From Granulimonas faecalis (lineage in GTDB: Bacteria; Actinomycetota; Coriobacteriia; Coriobacteriales; Atopobiaceae): a stretch of 64,000 nt of DNA. Positions 46,322-55,114 of this stretch are shown piece after piece (position 1 is the first letter of the stretch; each line of letters starts with the position of its first letter). Where the stretch lies: positions 1,090,501 through 1,154,500 of the forward strand of contig NZ_BQKC01000001.1 of NCBI RefSeq assembly GCF_022834715.1, read 5' to 3'. The position numbers and the translations under genes are program-made. The notes under the pieces are model-generated. The model worked only from the letters and a program-made list of their open reading frames with translations. It was not told the origin of the DNA and ran no database searches.

Positions 46322-46466
46322 GGGCACCTCCGAACCTGGGAACCGAAGCGGGCGCCGACCCTGGGATCGGCTGGGCCGGCAGTGGCGAAGCCGGGTTGCT
46401 AAAGAGAGGCAGCAATCGCGAGACAGCGGCGGCACAGAGCAAGAAGGCATGAATGTCTATCCTGCG

Positions 46467-46526
46467 TATATAAGGAAGTGATTTGTAAACGACAGCTATG
46501 CGATGTGGCAAACGGTTATCGCCACA
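46467..46526 (-). promoter_or_regulatory. Upstream region of the SipW cluster: -10 and interrupted palindrome
   Basis: The 438-nt gap 46322-46759 is clearly more AT-rich than its surroundings and holds no gene. It contains a -10-like TATATA (46467-46472) with a poor -35 CTGTCG at 17 nt, and just upstream a 6-bp inverted repeat TGTGGC-N11-GCCACA (46504-46526), placed where an activator would bind. The leader would be about 140 nt. A further TGCACA-N14-TGTGCA lies at 46609-46634. Confidence 0.4.
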
Positions 46527-46701
46527 AATACGCCGTTATCTAACAGGTGTTATAGAGCCTGTGGAAGAGGATTGCCGGTAACTCCCCTCGTTTCCATGGC
46601 CCTCATTATGCACAGCATCTGAGCACAATGTGCAGCAGGACCTCAAAATCCGCCCTTGAGCGGTGCGTATACATTTTCTCCATAAATATGCCTAAGCACA
46701 G

Positions 46702-46736
46702 AAAAAGGCCTCCCTTCCCAAAGGAAAGGAGGCCTT
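46702..46736 (-). terminator. Rho-independent terminator of ffh
   Basis: A stem of about 14 bp (AAGGCCTCC paired with GGAGGCCTT, then TTTCC with GGGAA) followed on the minus strand by TTTTTC, 24 nt past ffh. It ends the long Asp23-ffh transcription block. Confidence 0.9.
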
Positions 46737-46759
46737 GCGCAAGCGGTGGGACGGGCCTG

Positions 46760-48145
46760 TCAGCGGCGTCTGCCCCTCTTTTGCTGGGGCATCTGGGCCA
46801 TCTGCCCCATCATGCGCTTCATGGCCTTGGGGCTCATGTCGCCCGAGCTCGCCATGGCGCGGATGCGCCCCATCATGCGGTTCATCTCTCCCCACTGCTT
46901 GAGGAGGGCGTTGACCTCCTGCACGGTGCGGCCCGATCCCTTGGCGATGCGCGAGCGCCGCATTCCGTTGATGATCTTGGGGCAGGCGCGCTCCTCGGGC
47001 GTCATGGAGCGGATCATGGCCTCGATGCGGGTGAGCGAGCTGTCGTCCACGGCGTCGCCGCCCATCTGGCCGAGCATCCGCTCGCCGCCGGGCAGCATGG
47101 AAATGATCTTCTGGACTCCGCCCATCTTCCGGATGGACTGCAGCTGGTGGAGCATGTCGTCCATGGTGAGGCCTTCGCGCAGCATCTTCTCGGCGCGAGC
47201 AACCTGCTCCTCGTCGGCGGCCTGCTGGGCGGCGTCGATGATGCCGTAGAGGTCGCCCATACCGAGGATGCGCTTGGCCATGCGGTCGGGATGGAAGACC
47301 TCGAGGGAGTCGGGCTTCTCACCCATGGAGACGAACTTGATGGGCTTGCCCGTGACCTGCCGCACCGAGAGCGCACCGCCGCCGCGGGCGTCGCCGTCGA
47401 GCTTGGACATGATGACGCCGTCGAAGTCCGTGCGCTCGGCGAACTCGGAGACGACGTTGACGATGTCCTGGCCGGTCATGGCGTCGACCACCATGAGCAC
47501 CTGGTCCGGGCGGACGGCTGCCTTGATGTCCACGGCCTCCTGCATCATGGCCTCGTCGATCTGGAGACGTCCGGCGGTGTCGACGATGACGACGTCGCGC
47601 AGCGTGTCCACGGCCTCCTGGACGGCGCCGCGGGCGATGTCCACGGGGTGCGCGCCGTCGCCGCGGTACACGGGCACGCCGAGCTCGCCGCCGAGGGTGG
47701 CGAGCTGGTCGGCGGCCGCGGGGCGATAGACGTCGCAGGCCGCGAGCAGCGGGCTCTTGCCCTGCCTCTTGAGCAGGTGGGCGAGCTTGGCGGCCGCCGT
47801 GGTCTTGCCGGAGCCCTGGAGGCCCACGAGCATGATCACGTTCGGGATGCGGTTCTGGGCGAGTACGAGCTTGGACTCCGTGGAGCCGAGGAGCTCGGTG
47901 AGCTCGTCGAGCACGATCTTGACGACGTTCTGGGAGGGCGTGAGCGAGTCGAGCACCTCGCTCGTCATGCAGCGCTCCTTGCAGGCGGCCACGAAACGCT
48001 TGACGACCTTGAAGTTGACGTCGGCCTCGAGGAGGGCGAGGCGGATCTCGCGCATGGCGACGTTGATGTCATCCTCCGTGAGGCGCCCCTTGCCGCGGAG
48101 CTTGTCGAAGGTGTCCTGGAGTCGGTCGGACAGGCTGTTGAACAT
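46760..48145 (-). CDS. ffh: Signal recognition particle protein Ffh
   Basis: SRP54 GTPase, 461 aa from ATG 48145 (AGGGG upstream), 7 nt after ftsY. N domain, then G domain with LQGSGKTTAAAKL, DTAGRL and SKLDGDARGGGA, then a methionine-rich M domain (GEMNRMMGRIRAMASSGD) that binds 4.5S RNA and signal sequences. Works with FtsY to target nascent membrane proteins. Ends with a short basic tail. In many relatives rpsP, rimM and trmD follow ffh; here a terminator follows instead. Confidence 0.98.
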   Translation of the reverse strand: MFNSLSDRLQDTFDKLRGKGRLTEDDINVAMREIRLALLEADVNFKVVKRFVAACKERCMTSEVLDSLTPSQNVVKIVLDELTELLGSTESKLVLAQNRIPNVIMLVGLQGSGKTTAAAKLAHLLKRQGKSPLLAACDVYRPAAADQLATLGGELGVPVYRGDGAHPVDIARGAVQEAVDTLRDVVIVDTAGRLQIDEAMMQEAVDIKAAVRPDQVLMVVDAMTGQDIVNVVSEFAERTDFDGVIMSKLDGDARGGGALSVRQVTGKPIKFVSMGEKPDSLEVFHPDRMAKRILGMGDLYGIIDAAQQAADEEQVARAEKMLREGLTMDDMLHQLQSIRKMGGVQKIISMLPGGERMLGQMGGDAVDDSSLTRIEAMIRSMTPEERACPKIINGMRRSRIAKGSGRTVQEVNALLKQWGEMNRMMGRIRAMASSGDMSPKAMKRMMGQMAQMPQQKRGRRR

Positions 48146-48152
48146 GGGACCC

Positions 48153-49049
48153 CTATTCCTCGCCCACCAGGGCGCGACAGAAGGCCTGGGCGTCGAAGCG
48201 CTGGAAGTCCTCGATGGACTCGCCCACGCCGATGCGCAGGATCGGGAGCTGCAGGGTGTGGCTGATGGCGACCGCGATGCCGCCCTTGGCGGTGCCGTCG
48301 AGCTTGGTGACGATGACGCCGTCGAGGTCGAGGGCGTCATCGAACTCCTTGGCCTGGGACAGGCCGTTCTGACCCGTGGTGGCGTCGATGACGAGCACGA
48401 CGGAGACGGGCATCGGGGAGCGCCTGCGCGTGACCGAGACCACCTTGGCGAGCTCGCGCATGAGGTCGCTGGAGGTGTGGAGGCGCCCGGCCGTGTCGAT
48501 GAGCACGAGCTCGGAGCCGTCGCGCTCGGCCGCCTCGAGGACGTCGTAGCACACGGAGGCCGGGTCGGCGCCGCGGTCGCGGGTGACCAGGCGCACGCCG
48601 GCGCGCTCGGCCCAGACGTCGAGCTGCTCGATGGCCGCGGCGCGGAATGTGTCCGCCCCGCCGATGACCACGGGGATGGAGCGCTCGCGGGCGTCGTTGG
48701 CGAGCTTGCCCACCGTGGTGGTCTTGCCGGCGCCGTTGATGCCCACGAAGAGCACGCAGCTGGGCAGGTCGTCGAACGGGTCGCGCCCCACGGGGCAGAA
48801 CTCCGCGGCGAGGCGCTCGGAGAGGGCGCGCCTCAGCTGGCGGTCGGTCCGGAGGTTCTCGCGGGCGGCCTGCTCGCGGAGGTCGTCGGTGACGTTCATG
48901 GCCACCTCGGCACCGAGGTCGCCCATGACGAGGGTGTCCTCGAGGTCCTCCCAGAAGTCCTCGTCGACCTCGCCGCCGAAGTAGAAGATCTCGTTGAGGG
49001 CCTCGCGGGAGCGGCTCAGCCCCTTCTTGAGCCTGTCGGCGAATCCCAT
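48153..49049 (-). CDS. ftsY: Signal recognition particle receptor FtsY
   Basis: Membrane-associated SRP receptor GTPase, 298 aa from ATG 49049, which overlaps the smc stop (TGATG). The short form lacks the long acidic A domain of E. coli FtsY and begins MGFADRLKKGLSRSREAL, an amphipathic membrane-binding helix. NG domain: VGINGAGKTTTVGKLA, DTAGRLHTSSDLM, TKLDGTAKGGIA. It pairs with Ffh encoded just downstream. Confidence 0.97.
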   Translation of the reverse strand: MGFADRLKKGLSRSREALNEIFYFGGEVDEDFWEDLEDTLVMGDLGAEVAMNVTDDLREQAARENLRTDRQLRRALSERLAAEFCPVGRDPFDDLPSCVLFVGINGAGKTTTVGKLANDARERSIPVVIGGADTFRAAAIEQLDVWAERAGVRLVTRDRGADPASVCYDVLEAAERDGSELVLIDTAGRLHTSSDLMRELAKVVSVTRRRSPMPVSVVLVIDATTGQNGLSQAKEFDDALDLDGVIVTKLDGTAKGGIAVAISHTLQLPILRIGVGESIEDFQRFDAQAFCRALVGEE

Positions 49050-52000
49050 CAGGCATCCACCACCCTTCCTGTCTGTTGGTCGAGCCTCTGGGAGACGACG
49101 CTGCTCACCCCGTCGGCCTGCATGGAGACCCCGTACAAGACGTCCGCCTGCTCCATCGTACGCCGTTGGTGCGAGATGACGATGAGCTGGGTGGTCTCCT
49201 TCAGATGCTCGATGGCGCCGAGGAGCTTGTCGAGGTTGGAGTCGTCGAGGGCGGCCTCCACCTCGTCGAAGACGTAGAACGGCACCGTCCGGGTCTTGTA
49301 GACGGCGAAGAGCAGGGCGAGGGCCGTCAGCGACTTCTCGCCGCCGCTCATGAGCGCCAGCTTGGGTATGCGCTTGCCCTTGGGCTGGGCGGCGATCTCG
49401 ATGCCGGTCTCGGCCGGGTGGTCGGGGTCGTCCATGACGAGGGTGGCGCTGCCCCCGGGGAAGAGCATGGAGAAGATCTCCTGGAAGTTGGCGTTCACCG
49501 TCCCGTAGGTCTCCACGAACGCGCGGCGCATCTTGCGGTCGATGGCGGCGTTGATCTTGTCGATGGCACCCTTGGCGTGCTCGAGGTCGGCGAGCTGGGA
49601 CGCGATGAAGTCGGCGCGCTCCTTGAGCTCGGTGTACTCCTCCATGGCCACCTGGTTGACGGGACCGAGGTTCCTGATGGAGGCGACGAGCGAGGCGAGC
49701 TCCGCCTCGCTCGCGGCGCGATCCTCGGGCGCCGGGAGCTCGAGGGCCTCCTCGAGGGGGACGGCGGAGCACTCGCGCACGGCGTTCACGGCGTTCTCCA
49801 CCTGCACCTCGAGGCGACCGGCCTCGACGTCGAGCTCGGCCTGGCGGGCCTTGGCGCCGTCGAGCGCCGCGGAGGCCTCCTCGGAGGCGGCCTTTGCGTC
49901 GCCGATGGTCTTCTTGAGCGACTCGCTGTCAGCCTCGGCGAGGGAGGCGCGGTCGCGCAGGCGGCCCGCCCAGGCGCGGGCGGCCTCGAGGATGCCCTCG
50001 TAGCGCTCGTGGAGCGGGTCGATGCGCAAGCGCAGCACCTCGAGGGAGCGCGTGCCCTCCACGGCGCTCTGACGGCGCGCCGCCAGCGACTCCATGGACC
50101 TCTCGAGGGAGTCGACGCGCTCGGTGAGGTGGCGGCGGCGCTCGGTGAGGGTGGCGAGCTCCACCGCCGAGGAGCTCGCAGCCTCCTTGGCCTCGGAGGC
50201 CTCCGAGGCGGCCCGCTCGCGGTCCTTGGCGCAGGCCTCCACGGCGGCGGTGGCTTCCTCGATGGCCGCGGCGCTCCGGGCGACGGTGGCCTCGAGCTCC
50301 TTCAGGCGGGGCGCCTCGGCGCGTGCCTTCTCCCCCGCCTTCTCGCGGCGCGCGGCCACGGAGGCGCGCTCCGCCTCGGAACGGGAGAGCTGGGCCTCGA
50401 GGCGCGAGGCCTCGCGGGTGAGGGAGTCGGACTCGGAGCGGAGCGACGAGGCGCGGTCGCGGGCCTCGTCCTGCGCCCGGCGGGCGGCGTCGAGGGCGGC
50501 CTTGGCCTCCTGGGCGCTCGCCCGGGCCGCGGACACGGCCTCCTCGAGGCCGCCCATGGCCGCCTCGAGGGAGCGGATCTCGTCGTTTCGCTCGATGACG
50601 CCGGAGCCGGACGGGTCGGCGAGGCCCACCGTGACGCGGCCCTCGCGGTCGACCACCACGAGGTCCCGGGTGCAGAAGACGCACTGCGGCCAGGCGCCGT
50701 GGGCCTCCACGGCCTCCCGGGCGCCGGACACCACGCGCACGGGCGCGAGGAGGGCGAGCTCGGCCGCCGGGCAGTCGGGGTCGGCCTCCCGCAGGAGCGC
50801 GACGAGGGACTCCCCGGGGGCGCCCGGCACCGGGTCGGGCACCGCGGGGTCGAGCGGCACGAGGGTCACGGCGCCGGTCCCGGCCGTGGCCGCGGCGGTC
50901 TCGGCCACGGCGGCGATGTCGCCGGAGGGGGCCACCACGAGCGCCTCCATGGCGTCGGACAGCAGGCACTCCACGAGCGGCGCGAGGTCGCCCGGGGCCG
51001 CGAGGCGGGCGGAGAGCGTGCCCTCGGCGAGGGAGCCGCCCGCCCGCTCGGCAACGCCGCGCGACCGCGGGTTGCCCTTGGCGGAGGCGGCGACCTTGCG
51101 CAGCGCCTCCAGGCGCGCCCTGCGCTCCGTGAGACGGGAGCGGGCGGAGTCCTCGGCCTTGCGGCACTCGCCGAGGGCCTTGGACGCCCTCGAGATGGCG
51201 GAAGCCGCGGCGTCGAGGTCGCGGCGCGCCGCGTCGGCGGCCTTCTGGGTCTCGGCAGCCTTGGCCCGGGCTGCGGCGAGGGCGGCGCGGCCGGCCTCGA
51301 CGTCCTCGTCGAGCTGGTCTAGGCGCGTCTGGAACAGACCGTCCTCCACCTCGGCATTGGCGAGACGCTCCTTGATCCGGGCTCGCTCGAGCACGGCAGA
51401 GTCGTTCTCGCGCTGGGCTGAGCGCAGGGCGAGCTGGGCGTCGGCGGCGCGCTCCTCGGCCACCGCGAGCGTGCGGGCGCACCCGTCGGCGCGCTCCTGG
51501 AGCACGGTGCTCTCGGAGGAGACCACGCGCTGCCGAGCGGCGACGCCGTCGAGCTCCGCGGCGGCGGCGTCGAGCTCGGCCCGGGCCGACGATGCCTGGT
51601 GGTCGATGGATGAGAGGGCCATGCGGGTGTCCGAGAGCTTGGCCACCATGTTGCGGCCCTTCTCCTCGAGGAGACGCATGTCGCTCTCGATGCGGCCGAG
51701 CTGGTCCTGCACCCGGCGGCGCTGCTCGCCAAGGTCGCCCACGAACAGGCCCTTCTGCTCGAGGAGGCTCTGGAGCTTCTCGAGCTCGGCCGAGCGCTCG
51801 CCGGCGCGGTAGCGGCAGATCTCGACGTCGGCCTCGGCCTCGCGACGGCGGGCGGCCACGGCGTCCCAGCGCTCCTTGAGCTGCCGGAGGTCGTCCACGG
51901 CCAGCTGGGTCTCGAGGGTCTGGCGGCGCCCGTCGAGATCGGCGAAGCGCTGCGCCTTGTCCACCTGGCGCTCGAGGGGCTTCAGGCGGCGGCGGATCTC

Positions 52001-52588
52001 GCGGTCGATGTCCCGGGCACGACGCACGTTCTCCTCCATGGCCTTGAGCCTGCGCATGGAGCGCTCCTTGCGACGCCGGTGCTTGGAGATGCCGGCGGCC
52101 TCCTCGATGAGGGAGCGGCGTTCCTCGGGGCGGCTGGAGAGGATGGCGTCGAGCTTGCCCTGGCTGATGATGGAGTGGGTGTCCTTGCCCAGGCCGGAGT
52201 CGTGGAGGATGTCCTGGATGTCGCGCAGGCGGGCCGGGGCCGCGTTGACGAGGTACTCGCTCTCACCCGAGCGATACATGCGCCGAGTGACGGCGACCTC
52301 GTCGAAGTCCACCGGGAGGCGGTGGTCGGAGTTGTCGAGCACGAGCGTGACCTCGGCCACGCTCACGGGCCCGCGGGCGGAGGAACCCGAGAAGATGACG
52401 TCCTCCATGGCCTGGCCGCGGAGCTGCTTGGCACTCTGCTCTCCGAGGACCCAGAGGATGGCGTCGCTCACGTTGGACTTGCCGCTGCCGTTGGGACCCA
52501 CCACGACGGTGAGGCCCGGGTCGAAGACCATGTGGGTGCGGTCGGCGAAGGACTTGAAGCCCTTGAGCGTGAGCGATCTCAGGTACAC
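49049..52588 (-). CDS. smc: Chromosome condensation/segregation ATPase SMC
   Basis: 1179 aa, start GTG at 52588 (VYLRSLTLKGFKSF), two nt after the rnc stop. Walker A GPNGSGKSN near residue 35; two long coiled coils rich in Ala/Glu/Arg; hinge around residues 510-640; C-terminal head with the signature LALMSGGEKSLTALAL and Walker B FYVFDEVEAALDD. Forms a ring with ScpA/ScpB (not in this window) to organise the chromosome. Between rnc and smc, mycobacteria have a mutM gene; it is absent here. Confidence 0.97.
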   Translation of the reverse strand: MYLRSLTLKGFKSFADRTHMVFDPGLTVVVGPNGSGKSNVSDAILWVLGEQSAKQLRGQAMEDVIFSGSSARGPVSVAEVTLVLDNSDHRLPVDFDEVAVTRRMYRSGESEYLVNAAPARLRDIQDILHDSGLGKDTHSIISQGKLDAILSSRPEERRSLIEEAAGISKHRRRKERSMRRLKAMEENVRRARDIDREIRRRLKPLERQVDKAQRFADLDGRRQTLETQLAVDDLRQLKERWDAVAARRREAEADVEICRYRAGERSAELEKLQSLLEQKGLFVGDLGEQRRRVQDQLGRIESDMRLLEEKGRNMVAKLSDTRMALSSIDHQASSARAELDAAAAELDGVAARQRVVSSESTVLQERADGCARTLAVAEERAADAQLALRSAQRENDSAVLERARIKERLANAEVEDGLFQTRLDQLDEDVEAGRAALAAARAKAAETQKAADAARRDLDAAASAISRASKALGECRKAEDSARSRLTERRARLEALRKVAASAKGNPRSRGVAERAGGSLAEGTLSARLAAPGDLAPLVECLLSDAMEALVVAPSGDIAAVAETAAATAGTGAVTLVPLDPAVPDPVPGAPGESLVALLREADPDCPAAELALLAPVRVVSGAREAVEAHGAWPQCVFCTRDLVVVDREGRVTVGLADPSGSGVIERNDEIRSLEAAMGGLEEAVSAARASAQEAKAALDAARRAQDEARDRASSLRSESDSLTREASRLEAQLSRSEAERASVAARREKAGEKARAEAPRLKELEATVARSAAAIEEATAAVEACAKDRERAASEASEAKEAASSSAVELATLTERRRHLTERVDSLERSMESLAARRQSAVEGTRSLEVLRLRIDPLHERYEGILEAARAWAGRLRDRASLAEADSESLKKTIGDAKAASEEASAALDGAKARQAELDVEAGRLEVQVENAVNAVRECSAVPLEEALELPAPEDRAASEAELASLVASIRNLGPVNQVAMEEYTELKERADFIASQLADLEHAKGAIDKINAAIDRKMRRAFVETYGTVNANFQEIFSMLFPGGSATLVMDDPDHPAETGIEIAAQPKGKRIPKLALMSGGEKSLTALALLFAVYKTRTVPFYVFDEVEAALDDSNLDKLLGAIEHLKETTQLIVISHQRRTMEQADVLYGVSMQADGVSSVVSQRLDQQTGRVVDA

Positions 52589-52590
52589 GG

Positions 52591-53346
52591 CTACGACTGC
52601 CCGTCTACGTCGGAGGCCAGCACCGACGAGTGCACCTGGCCCTCGCCGGTGCCGTCGGTGAGCCTCAGGATTGCGTGGTGTGCGGCCTCGGCCTCGGCCG
52701 CCTTCTTGGTGGGGCCCTTGCCACGGCCCACGCGGACGCCCTGGACGATGGCAACGGCGGTGTAGGTGGGGGCGTGGGCCGGGCCCTCCTCGGCCACGAC
52801 CTTGTACTCGGGCCCGCAGTGCAGGTCGCGCTGGGTGAGTTCCTGGAGCCGCGACTTGGGGCTCACGGGGCGGAGCGCCTTGTGGGAGTCCACGTGGGGG
52901 CCCAGCGTGTCGAGGACGAAGCGGCGCGCCTCGCCGAGCCCGGCATCGAGGTAGAGGGCGCCGACGAGCGACTCGTAGACGTTCTCGAGGGCGGAGTGCA
53001 TACCCCGGAGCTGGGTCTTCTCCTCGGACGCGCCGAAGACGATACACTCCCCCACGCCGAGGTCGGCGGCCACCCGGGACAGGGTGTCGCCCGACACGAG
53101 CGTCACCTTGAGGCGGGAGAGCTCGCCCTCGTCCATGCCCGGGAAGCGGCGGAAGAGGTCGAGGGCCACGATGGCCCCGAGGATGGAGTCGCCCAGGAAC
53201 TCGAGGCGCTCGTAGGAGTCCGACACCGGGCCGCCCTCCACGGCGGAGGGGTGGCAGAGCGCCGACTCCACGAGCCGGCGGTCGGCGAACCGGTGGCCCA
53301 GTATCCGCTCGGCTTGGGCGACCTTGCTGGGGGGAACCTCGACCAT
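52591..53346 (-). CDS. rnc: Ribonuclease III
   Basis: Cleaves double-stranded RNA in rRNA and mRNA processing. 251 aa. Catalytic domain with the signature ERLEFLGDSILGAIVA (metal-binding Glu and Asp) and a second acidic patch ALENVYESLVGALYLD. C-terminal double-stranded RNA-binding domain with GRGKGPTKKAAEAEAAHHAI. 8 nt separate it from acpP. Confidence 0.96.
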   Translation of the reverse strand: MVEVPPSKVAQAERILGHRFADRRLVESALCHPSAVEGGPVSDSYERLEFLGDSILGAIVALDLFRRFPGMDEGELSRLKVTLVSGDTLSRVAADLGVGECIVFGASEEKTQLRGMHSALENVYESLVGALYLDAGLGEARRFVLDTLGPHVDSHKALRPVSPKSRLQELTQRDLHCGPEYKVVAEEGPAHAPTYTAVAIVQGVRVGRGKGPTKKAAEAEAAHHAILRLTDGTGEGQVHSSVLASDVDGQS

Positions 53347-53354
53347 GGTGCGGC

Positions 53355-53591
53355 TCAGAGGTTCTGGGAGAGCAGGTCGACGGCGTCGCCGATGCTCTTG
53401 ATGGAGGTGAGCCGGTCGTCGTCGATGGCGGTGTCGAAGTCCTCCTCGAGGGCGGTCACCAGCTCGATGAGGTCGATGGAGTCGGCGGAGAGCGACTCGA
53501 AGGTGGTCTCGGGGGTGAGGTCCTCGGCGTCGACGTTCATGGTCTCGGCCACGGTCTCGGCGACCTTGTCGAAGAGCTCGTTGCGGTCCAT
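53355..53591 (-). CDS. acpP: Acyl carrier protein
   Basis: Carries growing acyl chains on a phosphopantetheine arm; supplies acyl groups to PlsX. 78 aa from ATG 53591 (MDRNELFDKV); ATG 53600 three codons upstream is equally possible. The attachment serine is Ser38 in LSADSIDLIEL. The motif reads DSI rather than the common DSL, a conservative change. Four-helix acidic protein, typical length. It lies between plsX and rnc as in many Gram-positives. Confidence 0.95.
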   Translation of the reverse strand: MDRNELFDKVAETVAETMNVDAEDLTPETTFESLSADSIDLIELVTALEEDFDTAIDDDRLTSIKSIGDAVDLLSQNL

Positions 53592-53659
53592 AGCTTCCAT
53601 GCCTTTCCGGTCGCGCGCCCGCGCGGGCGCAGGTCTCTGACAGTGTAGTGGAGCGGGGC

Positions 53660-54661
53660 TCACGCGTCCGCCCGCAGGCTCGCCGCGATGCGACCGCACA
53701 GGTCCTCCCGGACCGTGCGCAGGGCGGCGAGGGTGCCGTTCATGACGGCCTCGGGGCTCGTGTGGCCGTGGCCCACGAGGACGGGGGCCTTGAGCCCGAG
53801 GAGGCAGGCGCCGCCGTGGACGTCGCCCGAGAGGTCGGCGGCGATGGCGGAGAAGGCGGGCTTCACGAGGAGGGCACCCAGCGCGGAGCGGGGCGAGGAC
53901 GCCGCGGCCGCCTTGAGCCGGGCCGCCATGAACTTGGCCGTGCCCTCCATGGCCTTGAGCGCGATGTTGCCGGCGAAGCCGCAGGAGACGATGACGTCGT
54001 GGGACCCCAGCAGGATGTCGGAGCCCTCGCAGTTGCCGGCGAAGTCGACGAGCCCGGCGTCGGCGGCCTCCTCGAGGGCCCCGTGGAACGCGAGGGCCTG
54101 GGAGCTGCCCTTGGTCTCCTCGGTGCCGTTGGAGAGCAGCGCCACCGTCGGGTGCCCCGCCCCGGCCTCCACCTCGGCGAGGACGGCGCCCATCTGCGCG
54201 AACTGCACGACCATCTCGGGGCGGCAGTCGGCGTTGGCGCCGAGGTCGCAGAAGACGGTCTGATGGCCGTCGAGGCCCGGGAGCACCGCGGCGAGCGCCG
54301 GGCGCGACACGCCCTTGACCCTGCCCACGGTGACGGTGGCGGCGGCGAGCACGGCGCCCGTGGACCCTGCGGAGAAGAAGGCCTGGGCGTCGCCCTCGCG
54401 GACGGCGCGGCAGCCCCGCACGATGGAGGAGTCGCGCTTGGCGCGCACGGCCGTGGCAGGGTGCTCGCCCATGGCGATGACCTCGGTGGTGACGAGCGGG
54501 ACGGCGCGGCCGCGGGAGGCGCAGAAGGGTTCCACGACCGAGGCGTCGCCGGCCACCAGCACGGTGAGGTCGCGGTCGGCCCCGAGGGCGAGGTCGATGC
54601 CGGAGAGCACGACGTCCGGGGTGAGGTCGCCGCCCATGGCGTCTACGCAGACAGTGTTCAT
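53660..54661 (-). CDS. plsX: Phosphate acyltransferase PlsX
   Basis: Makes acyl-phosphate from acyl-ACP, the first step of phospholipid synthesis in Gram-positives. 333 aa from ATG 54661 with AAGGAG; a GTG at 54667 is an alternative start. Starts MNTVCVDAMGGDLTPDVVL, with SAGSTGAVLAAATVTVGR and DLGANADCRPEMVVQFA in the middle and SCGFAGNIALKAMEGTAKF later, all PlsX hallmarks. Adjacent to rpmF and acpP, the conserved rpmF-plsX-acpP order. Confidence 0.96.
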   Translation of the reverse strand: MNTVCVDAMGGDLTPDVVLSGIDLALGADRDLTVLVAGDASVVEPFCASRGRAVPLVTTEVIAMGEHPATAVRAKRDSSIVRGCRAVREGDAQAFFSAGSTGAVLAAATVTVGRVKGVSRPALAAVLPGLDGHQTVFCDLGANADCRPEMVVQFAQMGAVLAEVEAGAGHPTVALLSNGTEETKGSSQALAFHGALEEAADAGLVDFAGNCEGSDILLGSHDVIVSCGFAGNIALKAMEGTAKFMAARLKAAAASSPRSALGALLVKPAFSAIAADLSGDVHGGACLLGLKAPVLVGHGHTSPEAVMNGTLAALRTVREDLCGRIAASLRADA

Positions 54662-54736
54662 TGGCACTCCTTGAGGGTCCGCGGGGCCATCGGCCCCGCC
54701 CGCCTGTCAATACTACCCGTGATGGGCGCCCGTCAC

Positions 54737-54763
54737 GGAAAAGGCCGCCCCGGAAGGCGGCCT
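54737..54763 (-). terminator. Terminator between rpmF and plsX
   Basis: An 8-bp stem AGGCCGCC/GGCGGCCT with a 6-nt loop, followed on the minus strand by TTTTCC, 28 nt after rpmF. It should reduce transcription into plsX, so that more L32 than PlsX is made, unless plsX has its own promoter. Confidence 0.7.
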
Positions 54764-54790
54764 CGAACCCAGGATGAGCAGCGGGGGCGA

Positions 54791-54970
54791 CTAGTCGACG
54801 GCGATGACCTGACGGTCGCGGTAGTAGCCGCAGTTGGGGCAGACGCGGTGCGGGAGCTTCACGGCACCGCAGTGGGAGCACGTGCAGCGCGCGGGCATCG
54901 CGAGCTTGCTGTTGGCCGAACGGCGGGAGTGCGTGGCCCCGCGGCCCTTCTTCTGCTTGGGTACTGCCAT
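54791..54970 (-). CDS. rpmF: 50S ribosomal protein L32
   Basis: 59 aa ribosomal protein, found by direct translation. Reads MAVPKQKKGRGATHSRRSAN at the start, then a zinc site with CSHC (31-34) and CPNC (44-47) and ends YYRDRQVIAVD. This is the cysteine-containing (zinc) form of L32. AGAGG precedes the ATG. A promoter lies about 70-100 nt upstream. Confidence 0.97.
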   Translation of the reverse strand: MAVPKQKKGRGATHSRRSANSKLAMPARCTCSHCGAVKLPHRVCPNCGYYRDRQVIAVD

Positions 54971-55035
54971 GATGAACCTCTTCCGATCTGTCTATCGCTC
55001 CACCGGGGTGGGCAACGTCCACAAACACACAGCTG

Positions 55036-55066
55036 ATAATACTAGCACGGGAGCGGGGGTTGTAAA
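55036..55066 (-). promoter_or_regulatory. Promoter of rpmF
   Basis: -35 TTTACA (55061-55066) and -10 TAGTAT (55039-55044, preceded by TGC) are 16 nt apart; an overlapping TATTAT (55036-55041) is an alternative -10. It lies in the 144-nt gap after the DUF177 gene. Confidence 0.55.
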
Positions 55067-55114
55067 CACCCGCGGCGGCCGGGGCCTCCCATGCACGGTA
55101 TGTTCACGTATCCC

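Noticed and set aside
49049-53047. A longer SMC reading with an extra N-terminal 150 residues
   Set aside because: The extension is the rnc gene in a wrong frame; the SMC N-terminus begins at VYLRSLTLKGF.
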